Shown piece by piece: positions 22,708 through 30,808 of a stretch of DNA of 30,808 nucleotides. Positions within the stretch are counted from its first letter, which is position 1. Every line of letters begins with the position of its first letter. Origin of the DNA: JBBDNC01 sp040877875 (GTDB taxonomy: Bacteria; Bacteroidota; Rhodothermia; Balneolales; Balneolaceae); contig JBBDNC010000051.1 in NCBI GenBank assembly GCA_040877875.1, positions 1-30,808 on the forward strand. Reading direction: 5' to 3'. Position numbers and translations under genes: made by a program. The notes beneath the pieces are model-generated. The model searched no databases. It was not told where the DNA came from and saw nothing but the letters and a program-made list of their open reading frames with translations.

Positions 22708-23742
22708 ATGCTTGAATTTCTCGAACATATCTTTCCTTCCGCGACGCTTGTATTGATCGTCTATACGATCATTCCGCTCGGACTCATCCTGATCTACGGT
22801 TTGTTTGCAATTTGGCTCGAACGAAAGGTGGCCGGACATGTTCAGGACCGGCTGGGCCCCATGCGTGTGGGCGGTTGGCATGGCTGGGCTCAATCTCTTG
22901 CAGATATGCTTAAACTGCTTCAGAAAGAAGACATCATCCCGGCGAATGCCGACCGGTTCTTCTTTAAATTTGCCCCTTATCTGGTATTTGCAGCCTCTTA
23001 CGGTGCCTTTGCAGTCCTTCCGTTCAGCAGCGAATACATCGGCAGTATGATTAATATCGGTGTTTTCTATCTGCTCGCGATCACTTCGGTTCTGACGTTA
23101 AGTGTGATCATGGCGGGCTGGGCATCCAACAACAAGTGGTCGTTGTTCGGCGCAATGCGCAGCGCTTCCCAGATGGTCAGTTACGAAGTGCCGACCGTGG
23201 TAACGGTCTTGTCCGTCATTGTGGTAAGCGGTTCTTTAAATCTGATGACGGTCACCGAAATGCAGTCGGGCAATGATCTGCTCGGCTTTCTGCCGAACTG
23301 GCTGATTTTTCAGAACCCGTTTCTGATCGTTGCTTTCATCATATTTTTTATCTCGATTCTCGCCGAATCCCATCGGGTACCGTTTGACCTTCCGGAATCC
23401 GAATCGGAACTCGTGGCCGGATACCAGACAGAGTATTCCGGCATGCGCTGGGGAATTTTCATGCTCGCCGAATATGCCGATATGCTGCTCTTGTCCCTTC
23501 TCGGTGCCACCCTGTTTTTCGGGGGGTGGAACAGTCCGTTTGGAACGTTTATGGCGGGTCCATTCTGGGGAGTTTTCTGGTTTTTGCTGAAAGGGATGCT
23601 GCTTGTCCTGGTCATGATGTGGATCCGGTGGACCCTGCCGCGATTGCGTGTGGATCAGTTGATGCATTTTTGCTGGCAGGTGCTCATTCCGATTTCATTT
23701 GTCAACCTGGTATTGGTCGCATTGTGGGAATTGATTTTTTAA
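22708..23742 (+). CDS. nuoH: NADH-quinone oxidoreductase subunit H
   Basis: A 344-residue membrane subunit with eight helices that forms the quinone chamber with NuoB and NuoD. RKVAGHVQDRLGPMRVGGWH is the amphipathic first loop. The acidic loop ESHRVPFDLPESESELVAGY followed by TEYSGMRWGIFMLAEY is diagnostic and couples quinone reduction to proton pumping. The gene follows nuoD directly, without E, F or G in between, and nuoI starts 19 bases after its stop. Confidence 0.98.
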   Translation: MLEFLEHIFPSATLVLIVYTIIPLGLILIYGLFAIWLERKVAGHVQDRLGPMRVGGWHGWAQSLADMLKLLQKEDIIPANADRFFFKFAPYLVFAASYGAFAVLPFSSEYIGSMINIGVFYLLAITSVLTLSVIMAGWASNNKWSLFGAMRSASQMVSYEVPTVVTVLSVIVVSGSLNLMTVTEMQSGNDLLGFLPNWLIFQNPFLIVAFIIFFISILAESHRVPFDLPESESELVAGYQTEYSGMRWGIFMLAEYADMLLLSLLGATLFFGGWNSPFGTFMAGPFWGVFWFLLKGMLLVLVMMWIRWTLPRLRVDQLMHFCWQVLIPISFVNLVLVALWELIF

Positions 23743-23761
23743 ACAATAGAGGAAATGAATT

Positions 23762-24328
23762 ATGGTAGAGGTTCTCAAAGATAGCTGGAGTTCATTTAAA
23801 ACGATTTTTACCGGTATGGGGGTTACGTGGCGTCATCTGTTCCAACGATCGGTCACCCTTCAGTATCCGGACGAACGGGACGAACTTCCCGACGGGGTTC
23901 GAAGCAGACTGTACGTAAACATTGACGATTGTATCGGGTGCAACCTTTGTGCCAGGGCCTGCCCGGTCAACTGTATTGATATTGAAACGGTCAAAGCGAC
24001 CTCCGACGTGGATTTGGGAAAGACCTCAACAGGCAACCCAAAACGGCTGTGGGTTACCCGTTTAGATATCGATCTGGCCAAGTGTATGTATTGCGATTTA
24101 TGTGTTTATCCATGCCCGACTGAATGTATCTATATGGTACCGGAATATGAATATTCGGAATACGACCGAAATAACCTGGTCTACCATTTCAGCAACCTCT
24201 CTCCCGAAATGGTGGCGGAAGTCAAGGAAAAAGCGGAAATAGAGGCCGACAAAAAAAGTCGTGAGAAACAAAAGACAGCGGCAAAAAAAATTTCCCGGAC
24301 GAATAAAGACACAAACCAGGGAGGATAA
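23762..24328 (+). CDS. nuoI: NADH-quinone oxidoreductase subunit I (clusters N6a and N6b)
   Basis: A 188-residue ferredoxin-like subunit with two 4Fe-4S motifs: C57, C60, C63 and C67 (CIGCNLCARACPVNC) and C108, C111, C114 and C118 (CMYCDLCVYPCPTEC). It relays electrons from the electron-input module to NuoB. The last ~35 residues are lysine-rich and probably disordered, an extension beyond the usual core. Without NuoF or NuoG nearby, this subunit is the likely docking point for a ferredoxin or other donor. Confidence 0.98.
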   Translation: MVEVLKDSWSSFKTIFTGMGVTWRHLFQRSVTLQYPDERDELPDGVRSRLYVNIDDCIGCNLCARACPVNCIDIETVKATSDVDLGKTSTGNPKRLWVTRLDIDLAKCMYCDLCVYPCPTECIYMVPEYEYSEYDRNNLVYHFSNLSPEMVAEVKEKAEIEADKKSREKQKTAAKKISRTNKDTNQGG

Positions 24329-24337
24329 ACCAGGCTT

Positions 24338-24865
24338 ATGATGATCTCTGCAATTCTATTTTATCTTTTTGCCATCCTGACGGTAGGTGCCGCCGTCTTG
24401 ATGGTCATCTCGAAAAATATCGTTCACTCGGCATTTGCCTTGATGTTTTCACTTCTGGGAGTGGCGGCGCTTTTCGTATTGCTGAATGCGGATTTTGTGG
24501 CGGCTACCCAATTGATGGTCTACGTTGGTGGCATCCTCGTGTTGATCCTGTTTGGTGTTATGCTCACCACACAACAATTTACGATCGGTCTGAAAACGAT
24601 TACGGTGAATATCATACCGGCTTCTATTCTCTCAGCTACTGCAGGCGGTCTTCTTTTGTATCTCTTTTTTGTCAGCGAATGGAATGTCATTGAACCGGTT
24701 GAACGAAATGAAACCGTCATGGATCTCGGGAACCTGTTGCTAAGGGATTACATCCTGCCCTTTCAAGTGGCGGGAGTTTTATTACTGGTGGCCATTATCG
24801 GGGCTTTGTTAATGACCACCCGAGACAAAGATGAAGACTTTCATGAATCCGGATTAAAAAAATGA
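24338..24865 (+). CDS. nuoJ: NADH-quinone oxidoreductase subunit J
   Basis: A 175-residue membrane subunit with five helices. FYLFAILTVGAAVLMVIS and NIVHSAFALMFSLLGVAALF form the first helices, and ATQLMVYVGGILVLILFGVM is the signature third helix that carries a pi-bulge in known structures. It is nine bases after nuoI. It shapes the proton path between NuoH and NuoK. Confidence 0.96.
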   Translation: MMISAILFYLFAILTVGAAVLMVISKNIVHSAFALMFSLLGVAALFVLLNADFVAATQLMVYVGGILVLILFGVMLTTQQFTIGLKTITVNIIPASILSATAGGLLLYLFFVSEWNVIEPVERNETVMDLGNLLLRDYILPFQVAGVLLLVAIIGALLMTTRDKDEDFHESGLKK

Positions 24866-24980
24866 ATACCCAAGACGTGCAAAGTTTACTGGCAAACAGA
24901 AAGAAGGTACCTGTCCTCCTTTAAAGACAATTGACAGGCAACACACAATCATTAAAAACTGAACCACATCCGAATCACAC

Positions 24981-25316
24981 ATGGAATCAACGTTTATCCA
25001 ATGGCTCGCATCCCCCGGTCTGACTCATTTTCTGATGGTGAGTGTCTTCCTGTTTTCCCTCGGTATGCTGGCTGTCATCTCGCGGCGGAATATCATCATG
25101 GTCTTAATGGGTATAGAGCTGATTTTGAACTCGGCAAATCTCAACTTCATTGCTTTCAGCCGTTTTACCACGACTTCACTCGACGGGCAGATGATCGCAC
25201 TTTTTATCATCATCATCGCTGCAGCCGAAGCAGCAGTGGCACTTGCCATTGCACTGAACATTTATAACCGGTTTAAAACCATCAACGTAGATGAGATCAG
25301 CCTTCTGAAAGGTTAG
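24981..25316 (+). CDS. nuoK: NADH-quinone oxidoreductase subunit K
   Basis: A 111-residue, three-helix subunit, about ten residues longer than usual at its N-terminus. It contains the two conserved membrane glutamates needed for proton transfer: one in MGIELILNSANLNF, one in AAAEAAVALAIALNIY. It follows nuoJ by 115 bases and precedes nuoL by 28. Confidence 0.97.
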   Translation: MESTFIQWLASPGLTHFLMVSVFLFSLGMLAVISRRNIIMVLMGIELILNSANLNFIAFSRFTTTSLDGQMIALFIIIIAAAEAAVALAIALNIYNRFKTINVDEISLLKG

Positions 25317-25344
25317 TGATTTCAAGCATGGGAAATTAGACGCT

Positions 25345-27411
25345 ATGGAACCAAATCTATTTTTACAGTTATCATCGATTATCCTGTTGTTACCCTTGTT
25401 GGGATTTATAGTGTTGATCTTCACAGGTAAAAGATTACCCCGCAACGGCGACCTGCTGGCAACAGGATTACTCACCTTGTCATGTATTCTTGCCTTTATT
25501 CTGCTGTTTTCCAAACTGACTCTCTACCCGGATCAATCCTTCTCCCACACCTTCACCTGGGTAACATTTGGGGAGACATCGTTCTTTGGCTCGCTGGCCA
25601 TTGAATTCGGAATCATGCTCGACAATCTCACCGTGGTTATGCTGGTGGTCGTAACGCTTGTCAGCATGCTGGTCCATATTTTTTCGATCGGGTATATGGA
25701 GGGGGACATCCGTTATTCACGCTATTTTGCTTACCTGGGACTGTTTTCATTTTCCATGCTCGGCATTGTACTGACGCACAACCTGCTTCTGATGTATATT
25801 TTCTGGGAATTGGTTGGAATCAGTTCATACTTGCTCATCGGTCACTGGTACGAAAAGAAATCTGCATCGAATGCAGCCTCCAAAGCTTTTATTGTAAACA
25901 GAATTGGTGATGCCGGTATGTTTATCGGGATCATGATTCTATTTGCCGGTTTCTCAACCTTTACATTCGAGACCCTTTTTGACTCCATTTCTGCCGGAGA
26001 GCTTCCGTTCGGCAGTACAGCCTGGCTTACTGCCTCCGGACTTCTGATTTTTTGCGGTGCAGTAGGCAAATCCGCTCAGTTTCCCCTTCATGTGTGGCTG
26101 CCGGACGCCATGGAAGGCCCGACTCCGATCAGTGCCCTGATTCACGCAGCTACCATGGTCGCTGCCGGCGTCTACCTGGTTGCCAGGATTTTCCCGATGC
26201 TGACGGCCGATGCGCTTCTGGTCATTGCATATATCGGGGCCATTACCGCCCTGATTGCCGCAACCATTGCCATGACCCAGTTTGATATCAAAAAAGTGCT
26301 GGCCTACTCAACCATCAGCCAGCTTGGATATATGATTATGGGACTTGGTGTCGGCGCCTATACAGCCGGCTTCATGCATCTTGTAACCCATGCATCCTTC
26401 AAGGCAGGACTCTTCCTGGGATCAGGAAGCGTCATTTTTGCTATGCATAAGACGTTACACAAAAGGGAGGATCATCATACGGATGCTCAGGATATACGAA
26501 ATATGGGCGGATTAAAAACCAGGATGCCAATCACCTATTGGACCTTCCTCATATTTACGCTTGCAATATCCGGCATTCCCCTTACTTCCGGATTTCTCAG
26601 CAAAGATGAAATTCTTGCAGGATCACTTGCTTTTGGCACATTAAACGGGCACTACCTTTTGCCTCTGATCGGGTTTGCTGTTGCCGGCCTAACCGCATTC
26701 TATATGTTCCGTCTGTTGATCCTCACATTTCATGGCAAACCTGCAGATCCTTCCAGGCTTGAGGACATGGAAGAATCACCCAAAGTAATGACTCTGCCGC
26801 TTATCATCCTGGCTGCACTTTCCCTGTATGTGTTCTACAGTTTTAATCCGTTCGGAGCTTCATCCGGCTGGTTTTTTACCGCTATTGAACGTCCGATGAG
26901 TATTGTCCCCGAAGCTTTTCAGCCTGCAAGCTACATGGTTTTTCACGAAGCTGTCAGCGGTATCCACACAGCGGCCATGATTCTTTCCGTCCTGATGGCG
27001 CTTCTCGGAGCTTTACTCGCTTTCGCTGTTTATGAGTGGAAGAAAATCAGTTCTGACAGATTAGCCGGGTCGATGGGAATGCTCTATGAGGGAGCTCTGA
27101 ACAAATGGTATTTCGATGAATTTTACCAAAACGTGTTTGTGACCGGAACGATAAAACTGACAGCCCATCTGCGATGGTTCGATGAAAAAATTATTGACGG
27201 GGCAGTTAACGGATCTGCAGTCGTTACAAGGGGATTATCCCGACTCAGCGGATGGGTTGATGACAACGTTGTGGATGGTCTGGTGAATGCAACAGCCCGT
27301 TTAGCAGATGATGCAGGAAATGTATTGGGAAAACTTCAAACCGGACGGGTGCAGACTTACCTCGTCTATATCTTGTTCAGTTTTATCGTCTTATTCATTC
27401 TGTTCATATGA
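25345..27411 (+). CDS. nuoL: NADH-quinone oxidoreductase subunit L
   Basis: A 688-residue antiporter-like proton-pumping subunit. The key glutamate helix is YIFWELVGISSYLLIGHWYE; QFPLHVWLPDAMEGPTPISA and LIHAATMVAAGVYLVAR follow, with the lysine helix after them. The long C-terminal part (~570-688) contains the lateral amphipathic helix (KWYFDEFYQNVFVTGTIKLT) and a final membrane anchor. It sits at the far end of the membrane arm. Confidence 0.98.
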   Translation: MEPNLFLQLSSIILLLPLLGFIVLIFTGKRLPRNGDLLATGLLTLSCILAFILLFSKLTLYPDQSFSHTFTWVTFGETSFFGSLAIEFGIMLDNLTVVMLVVVTLVSMLVHIFSIGYMEGDIRYSRYFAYLGLFSFSMLGIVLTHNLLLMYIFWELVGISSYLLIGHWYEKKSASNAASKAFIVNRIGDAGMFIGIMILFAGFSTFTFETLFDSISAGELPFGSTAWLTASGLLIFCGAVGKSAQFPLHVWLPDAMEGPTPISALIHAATMVAAGVYLVARIFPMLTADALLVIAYIGAITALIAATIAMTQFDIKKVLAYSTISQLGYMIMGLGVGAYTAGFMHLVTHASFKAGLFLGSGSVIFAMHKTLHKREDHHTDAQDIRNMGGLKTRMPITYWTFLIFTLAISGIPLTSGFLSKDEILAGSLAFGTLNGHYLLPLIGFAVAGLTAFYMFRLLILTFHGKPADPSRLEDMEESPKVMTLPLIILAALSLYVFYSFNPFGASSGWFFTAIERPMSIVPEAFQPASYMVFHEAVSGIHTAAMILSVLMALLGALLAFAVYEWKKISSDRLAGSMGMLYEGALNKWYFDEFYQNVFVTGTIKLTAHLRWFDEKIIDGAVNGSAVVTRGLSRLSGWVDDNVVDGLVNATARLADDAGNVLGKLQTGRVQTYLVYILFSFIVLFILFI

Positions 27412-27521
27412 ATATAAAAACAACTTACAGGCCTCCTTTAGCCACTGAAGTCGTGTCACCATTCGATGATGGGAATGTCGAGGACTTTAAAATTAATTAC
27501 TAATCGAACACTGATAAACAT

Positions 27522-29108
27522 ATGGAATTTCAACTGCTTGGCGTCGGTATTCTGACATGGATTGTATTTATCCCGATCATGGGAATGATCATCGTACTTT
27601 TAGTTCCAGAAGAAAAACGCAATGCCATACGCTGGACCGCAGCAATAGTGACCGGCATTCAGGTCCTGCTTGCAGGGTTCATATTCGGAACCTTTGACCG
27701 CTCCATGTCGGGAATAAATGACGCCGAAAGTTTCCAATTTATTGAGCAATTCAACTGGATCACTGTGGAGGCCGTTCCCTGGCTCGGGAAGATCGAGATT
27801 AACTATTATCTGGGGATCGACGGACTCAGTGTATTAATGGTATTGCTCGCTTCATTAATCTCATTTATCGGGGTTGTCTCTTCCTGGAATATCAAGAAAA
27901 TGGTAAAGGGATACTTCGCTCTTTATCTACTCCTTGCAACTGGTATGATGGGGGTTTTTGTATCTCTGGATTTCTTCCTGTTCTTCATCTTTTGGGAAGT
28001 CATGTTACTTCCAATGTATTTTTTGATAGGTTTATGGGGAGGACCGAGGCGTGAATATGCAGCGATCAAATTCTTTCTCTACACCTTTGCCGGAGGAATA
28101 TTAATGATGCTGGTTATGCTGGCTCTCTATTTCAGCGTCGCCTACCCTGATCCGGTGACCGGCAACCCGGTGCATACATTCAACATTCTCCATATGATGA
28201 ATCCGGACTACTATATAGACGGATCTATATTATCAGGAGTGGATACTACCTGGCGTTACGCAGCCTGGTTAGCCCTGTTTATCAGTTTCGCCATCAAGAT
28301 TCCCCTCGTGCCTTTTCATACGTGGTTGCCCGACGCTCATGTGGAAGCGCCGACCCCCATCAGTGTAATTCTTGCCGGTGTACTGCTGAAGTTAGGCACG
28401 TACGGCCTGCTGAGGCTCAGTTTTCCGATTTTTCCGGATGGTACGATTTACTTCATGACCCTGATGGCGGTATTGGCCATGATTAGTATTATTTACGGGG
28501 CATTTTGTGCCATGGCTCAGGATGATTTCAAAAAGCTTATTGCGTATTCCTCAATCAGCCATATGGGAATTGTCGTCCTCGGAATCGCCGCATTAAATAC
28601 CCAGGGGATGGTCGGGGGTGTATTGCAAATGTTCAATCACGGAATCATTACAGCAGTCCTGTTTTTGGTTGTCGGAGTTGTTTATGACAGAACCAAAAAG
28701 AGAGGCTTAAATGATTTCGGTGGCCTCGCCAATGTGATGCCCCGCTACACCGGAATTGCCATCGTCGGACTCTTCGCTGGGCTGGGTCTTCCCGGCCTGA
28801 ACGGATTTGTCAGTGAGTTGTTTTCCTTTCTCGGTGCTTTCGAAACATTCCGCTGGATCACAATCCTATCCGTTTCGGGTATTATCATCACGGCTGCCTA
28901 TATATTATGGACGGTTCAACGTGTTTTTCTGGGTGAAGCCCCGGAATCCTACCGGAATCTCCCCGATCTGACGGCGCGTGAAATGCTTAGCTTTGTACCC
29001 CTTGTCATACTGATCATTTTGCTGGGAATCTATCCGTCACCCGCCATTGAATTGATGAATACCTCATTGAGTCATCTGGTAGAATTCGTCACGAACGGAG
29101 TAAACTAA
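27522..29108 (+). CDS. nuoM: NADH-quinone oxidoreductase subunit M
   Basis: A 528-residue antiporter-like subunit. LFFIFWEVMLLPMYFLIGLW carries the conserved glutamate, and PFHTWLPDAHVEAPTPISVI with LAGVLLKLGTYGLLR is the NuoM signature. KLIAYSSISHMGIVVLG is the second conserved helix. It lies between NuoL and NuoN in the membrane arm and pumps one proton per cycle. A gap of 110 bases separates it from nuoL. Confidence 0.98.
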   Translation: MEFQLLGVGILTWIVFIPIMGMIIVLLVPEEKRNAIRWTAAIVTGIQVLLAGFIFGTFDRSMSGINDAESFQFIEQFNWITVEAVPWLGKIEINYYLGIDGLSVLMVLLASLISFIGVVSSWNIKKMVKGYFALYLLLATGMMGVFVSLDFFLFFIFWEVMLLPMYFLIGLWGGPRREYAAIKFFLYTFAGGILMMLVMLALYFSVAYPDPVTGNPVHTFNILHMMNPDYYIDGSILSGVDTTWRYAAWLALFISFAIKIPLVPFHTWLPDAHVEAPTPISVILAGVLLKLGTYGLLRLSFPIFPDGTIYFMTLMAVLAMISIIYGAFCAMAQDDFKKLIAYSSISHMGIVVLGIAALNTQGMVGGVLQMFNHGIITAVLFLVVGVVYDRTKKRGLNDFGGLANVMPRYTGIAIVGLFAGLGLPGLNGFVSELFSFLGAFETFRWITILSVSGIIITAAYILWTVQRVFLGEAPESYRNLPDLTAREMLSFVPLVILIILLGIYPSPAIELMNTSLSHLVEFVTNGVN

Positions 29109-29152
29109 AGAATTGGGAACCCCTTGCTTTCTTTGAAGAATGTAAATATCAC

Positions 29153-30652
29153 ATGCCGACCATGATCGAAATTATCCTGAACAGCATTCATCATTTTTAT
29201 CCCGAGATCACAATTACCGCAACCTTGTGTGTGATCATCCTCGGGGATCTTTTATTGAAGAAGAGAGACCACACTACCGGCTGGATTCTCGTGGCCGGAT
29301 TAGGCGTCAGCGGGCTCTTTGTCCTATTACAAACTGGTAGGATGGAGTCGGTTTTTTATGATATGGTTGCGGTGGACCCGTTTGCCGTATTTTTTAAAGT
29401 CATCCTGATCCTTGCAAGTTTGTTTATCGTTATGTTTTCGATTAAATGCAAGGAACTGGACTCTTATCATTCCCGCATCGGTGAATACTATATGTTGCTG
29501 ACGGGAATGATTTTGGGAATGTTTCTCATGGCAGGATCAACTAACCTGATGCTGATGTATCTTGCTTTTGAGCTGACCAGTATCAGCTCCTATGTCCTGG
29601 CCGGATTTGCCAGGCGGTCTTTGAAATCGGCAGAAGCCTCCATGAAGTTTATCATATTTGGGGCTGTATCATCCGGCATACTTCTTTACGGAATCTCCCT
29701 ATTGACCGGAATCACTGGAGCTGTAGATCTCTACGGTGTCAATGCCTCCCTGATCGACGGTATGGATCAACCGATGGTTCTATCCGCTGCCATTCTGATG
29801 ATCGTAGCTGGATTTGGTTTCAAGATTGCCGTCGTACCCTTCCATTTCTGGGCTCCGGATGTCTATGAGGGAGCTCCCATGCCGATTGCCGCATACCTTG
29901 CCGTCGCTTCCAAAATTGCCGGTTTCGCCATGTTGATACGCTTTTTCAAAATCTCGTTTATGGATGTCAATGCCATCCCGACATTTGGTTTATGGGGACT
30001 CATAGAGGGAGTCAATTGGACGATTTTGTTGTCTGTAATGGCTGCCATGGCCATGATCGTCGGAAATCTGGCGGCCTTAAGACAGGATAATATCAAACGG
30101 CTTTTGGCCTACTCAAGCATCGCCCATGCAGGCTATATGTTGATGGGGCTAATCGTTATGACGGATGAAGGCACAACTTCCATCCTGATCTATATATTCA
30201 TCTATCTTTTTATGAATTTGGGAGCCTTTTATATAGCCATGTTGTTTGCCAATCAACTGAATAGCGAATCTATTGAATCCTATAAAGGTCTTGGGTTCCG
30301 TGCTCCGCTGGAAAGTATAGCCATGACGATCTTTTTGATTGCCCTGACCGGGTTGCCGCCAACTGCAGGATTTATAGCCAAACTTTATATCTTTGGAGCC
30401 GCCGTAAGCGCCGGTTGGATTTGGCTTGTTCTGATCGCCGGAGTCACCACGGTCATTTCCCTGTTTTATTACATTCGAGTTGTCAGAAACATGTTTTTTT
30501 TCAAACCGGAATCCAATTCCAGCCGGATGATTTTCGATGGTGGTTCAAGGATAGTTCTATTATTTCTTTTAGCCCCGACTCTTTTCCTTGGAATTTACTT
30601 TACACCGGTTCTCGAATTCGCAAGAAATTCAATTAAAATGTTTGGCATGTAG
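29153..30652 (+). CDS. nuoN: NADH-quinone oxidoreductase subunit N
   Basis: A 499-residue antiporter-like subunit. Motifs are MLMYLAFELTSISSYVLAGF with the conserved glutamate, VVPFHFWAPDVYEGAPMPIA, and RLLAYSSIAHAGYMLMGL. It is the last gene of the nuo operon visible here; the next 156 bases to the window end contain no gene that can be supported. Confidence 0.98.
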   Translation: MPTMIEIILNSIHHFYPEITITATLCVIILGDLLLKKRDHTTGWILVAGLGVSGLFVLLQTGRMESVFYDMVAVDPFAVFFKVILILASLFIVMFSIKCKELDSYHSRIGEYYMLLTGMILGMFLMAGSTNLMLMYLAFELTSISSYVLAGFARRSLKSAEASMKFIIFGAVSSGILLYGISLLTGITGAVDLYGVNASLIDGMDQPMVLSAAILMIVAGFGFKIAVVPFHFWAPDVYEGAPMPIAAYLAVASKIAGFAMLIRFFKISFMDVNAIPTFGLWGLIEGVNWTILLSVMAAMAMIVGNLAALRQDNIKRLLAYSSIAHAGYMLMGLIVMTDEGTTSILIYIFIYLFMNLGAFYIAMLFANQLNSESIESYKGLGFRAPLESIAMTIFLIALTGLPPTAGFIAKLYIFGAAVSAGWIWLVLIAGVTTVISLFYYIRVVRNMFFFKPESNSSRMIFDGGSRIVLLFLLAPTLFLGIYFTPVLEFARNSIKMFGM

Positions 30653-30690
30653 ACACAGATTGTCGAGTACTCAGTACAAAACAAGGTTAT

Positions 30691-30711
30691 GTTATCAGAT
30701 ACCCCGATAAC
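30691..30711 (+). other. Short inverted repeat after nuoN
   Basis: GTTATC, nine-base spacer, GATAAC, 39 bases after the nuoN stop. It could be a weak transcript-end hairpin, but only six pairs form and no T-tract follows, so a terminator call is not justified. Confidence 0.2.
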
Positions 30712-30808
30712 TGTTGGCGTTCTGTTCTCTGTGTTTAAGATTATTTCTATATCAGAGGGCTTTGAAAAACCAGGGGTTTTGTTCAATATCAAAGCCTGAG
30801 CGAATTCG

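Noticed and set aside
24910..24938. CCTGTC/GACAGG repeat between nuoJ and nuoK, considered as a terminator.
   Set aside because: A six-pair stem with a 17-base loop and no T-tract; the operon clearly continues.

Overview
The window most likely comes from a Bacteroidota-type (FCB group) bacterium, probably Balneolota or Rhodothermota. This is an inference from protein style, moderate GC, Bacteroidota-type -7 promoter motifs (TAnnTTTG) and the content of the respiratory genes. No rRNA, tRNA, CRISPR array, insertion sequence or prophage was seen.

Region 1 (1-5267, + strand) is housekeeping and stress genes. It holds the 3' part of a U32-family (YegQ/TrhP-like) gene translationally coupled to a one-cluster ferredoxin. 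A Crp/Fnr regulator follows, and its stop codon lies inside a perfect TGTGA-N6-TCACA palindrome that faces a tight operon of a DUF2892-like membrane protein, thioredoxin and OsmC. Next come a DUF302 protein, a DUF3185-like mini membrane protein, a small acidic protein, a DUF3565 protein and an exported protein of unknown function.

Region 2 (5289-18306, mostly - strand) is the most interesting part: a respiratory island that looks built for nitric oxide chemistry. One operon (10962 to 5289) encodes a 48-residue single-helix subunit, a CuA subunit II, a heme-copper catalytic subunit whose active-site tyrosine position is glutamine (eNOR-like), a membrane-fused SCO copper chaperone, and a fusion of b-type cytochrome, two 4Fe-4S clusters and an FlpD/MvhD domain. 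A second heme-copper-like protein (12609 to 11176) keeps the heme ligands but has no histidine pair for CuB. It is divergent from an Rrf2-family regulator with a three-cysteine cluster motif, and two matching inverted repeats overlap its promoter. Beyond it lies a three-gene operon (18306 to 13399): a membrane-anchored pentaheme cytochrome c with five predicted membrane helices, an FG-GAP/ASPIC-UnbV protein and a TPR protein.

Region 3 (18545-19627, - strand) is an orphan CheB-like protein with no chemotaxis neighbours. Its receiver lacks the phospho-acceptor aspartate, and its methylesterase nucleophile position is cysteine.

Region 4 (19758-30652, + strand) is a complex I operon nuoABCDHIJKLMN. 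The NADH-module genes nuoEFG are absent between nuoD and nuoH, so the enzyme may use ferredoxin or another donor unless E, F and G lie elsewhere.

Taken together, complex I would reduce quinone, and the cytochrome b fusion or the pentaheme protein could pass quinol electrons towards the CuA/heme-copper NO reductase. SCO would load the CuA centre, and the Rrf2 regulator would gate part of the island in response to NO or redox state. The electron path is inference; the gene content and active-site residues are read directly from the sequence.
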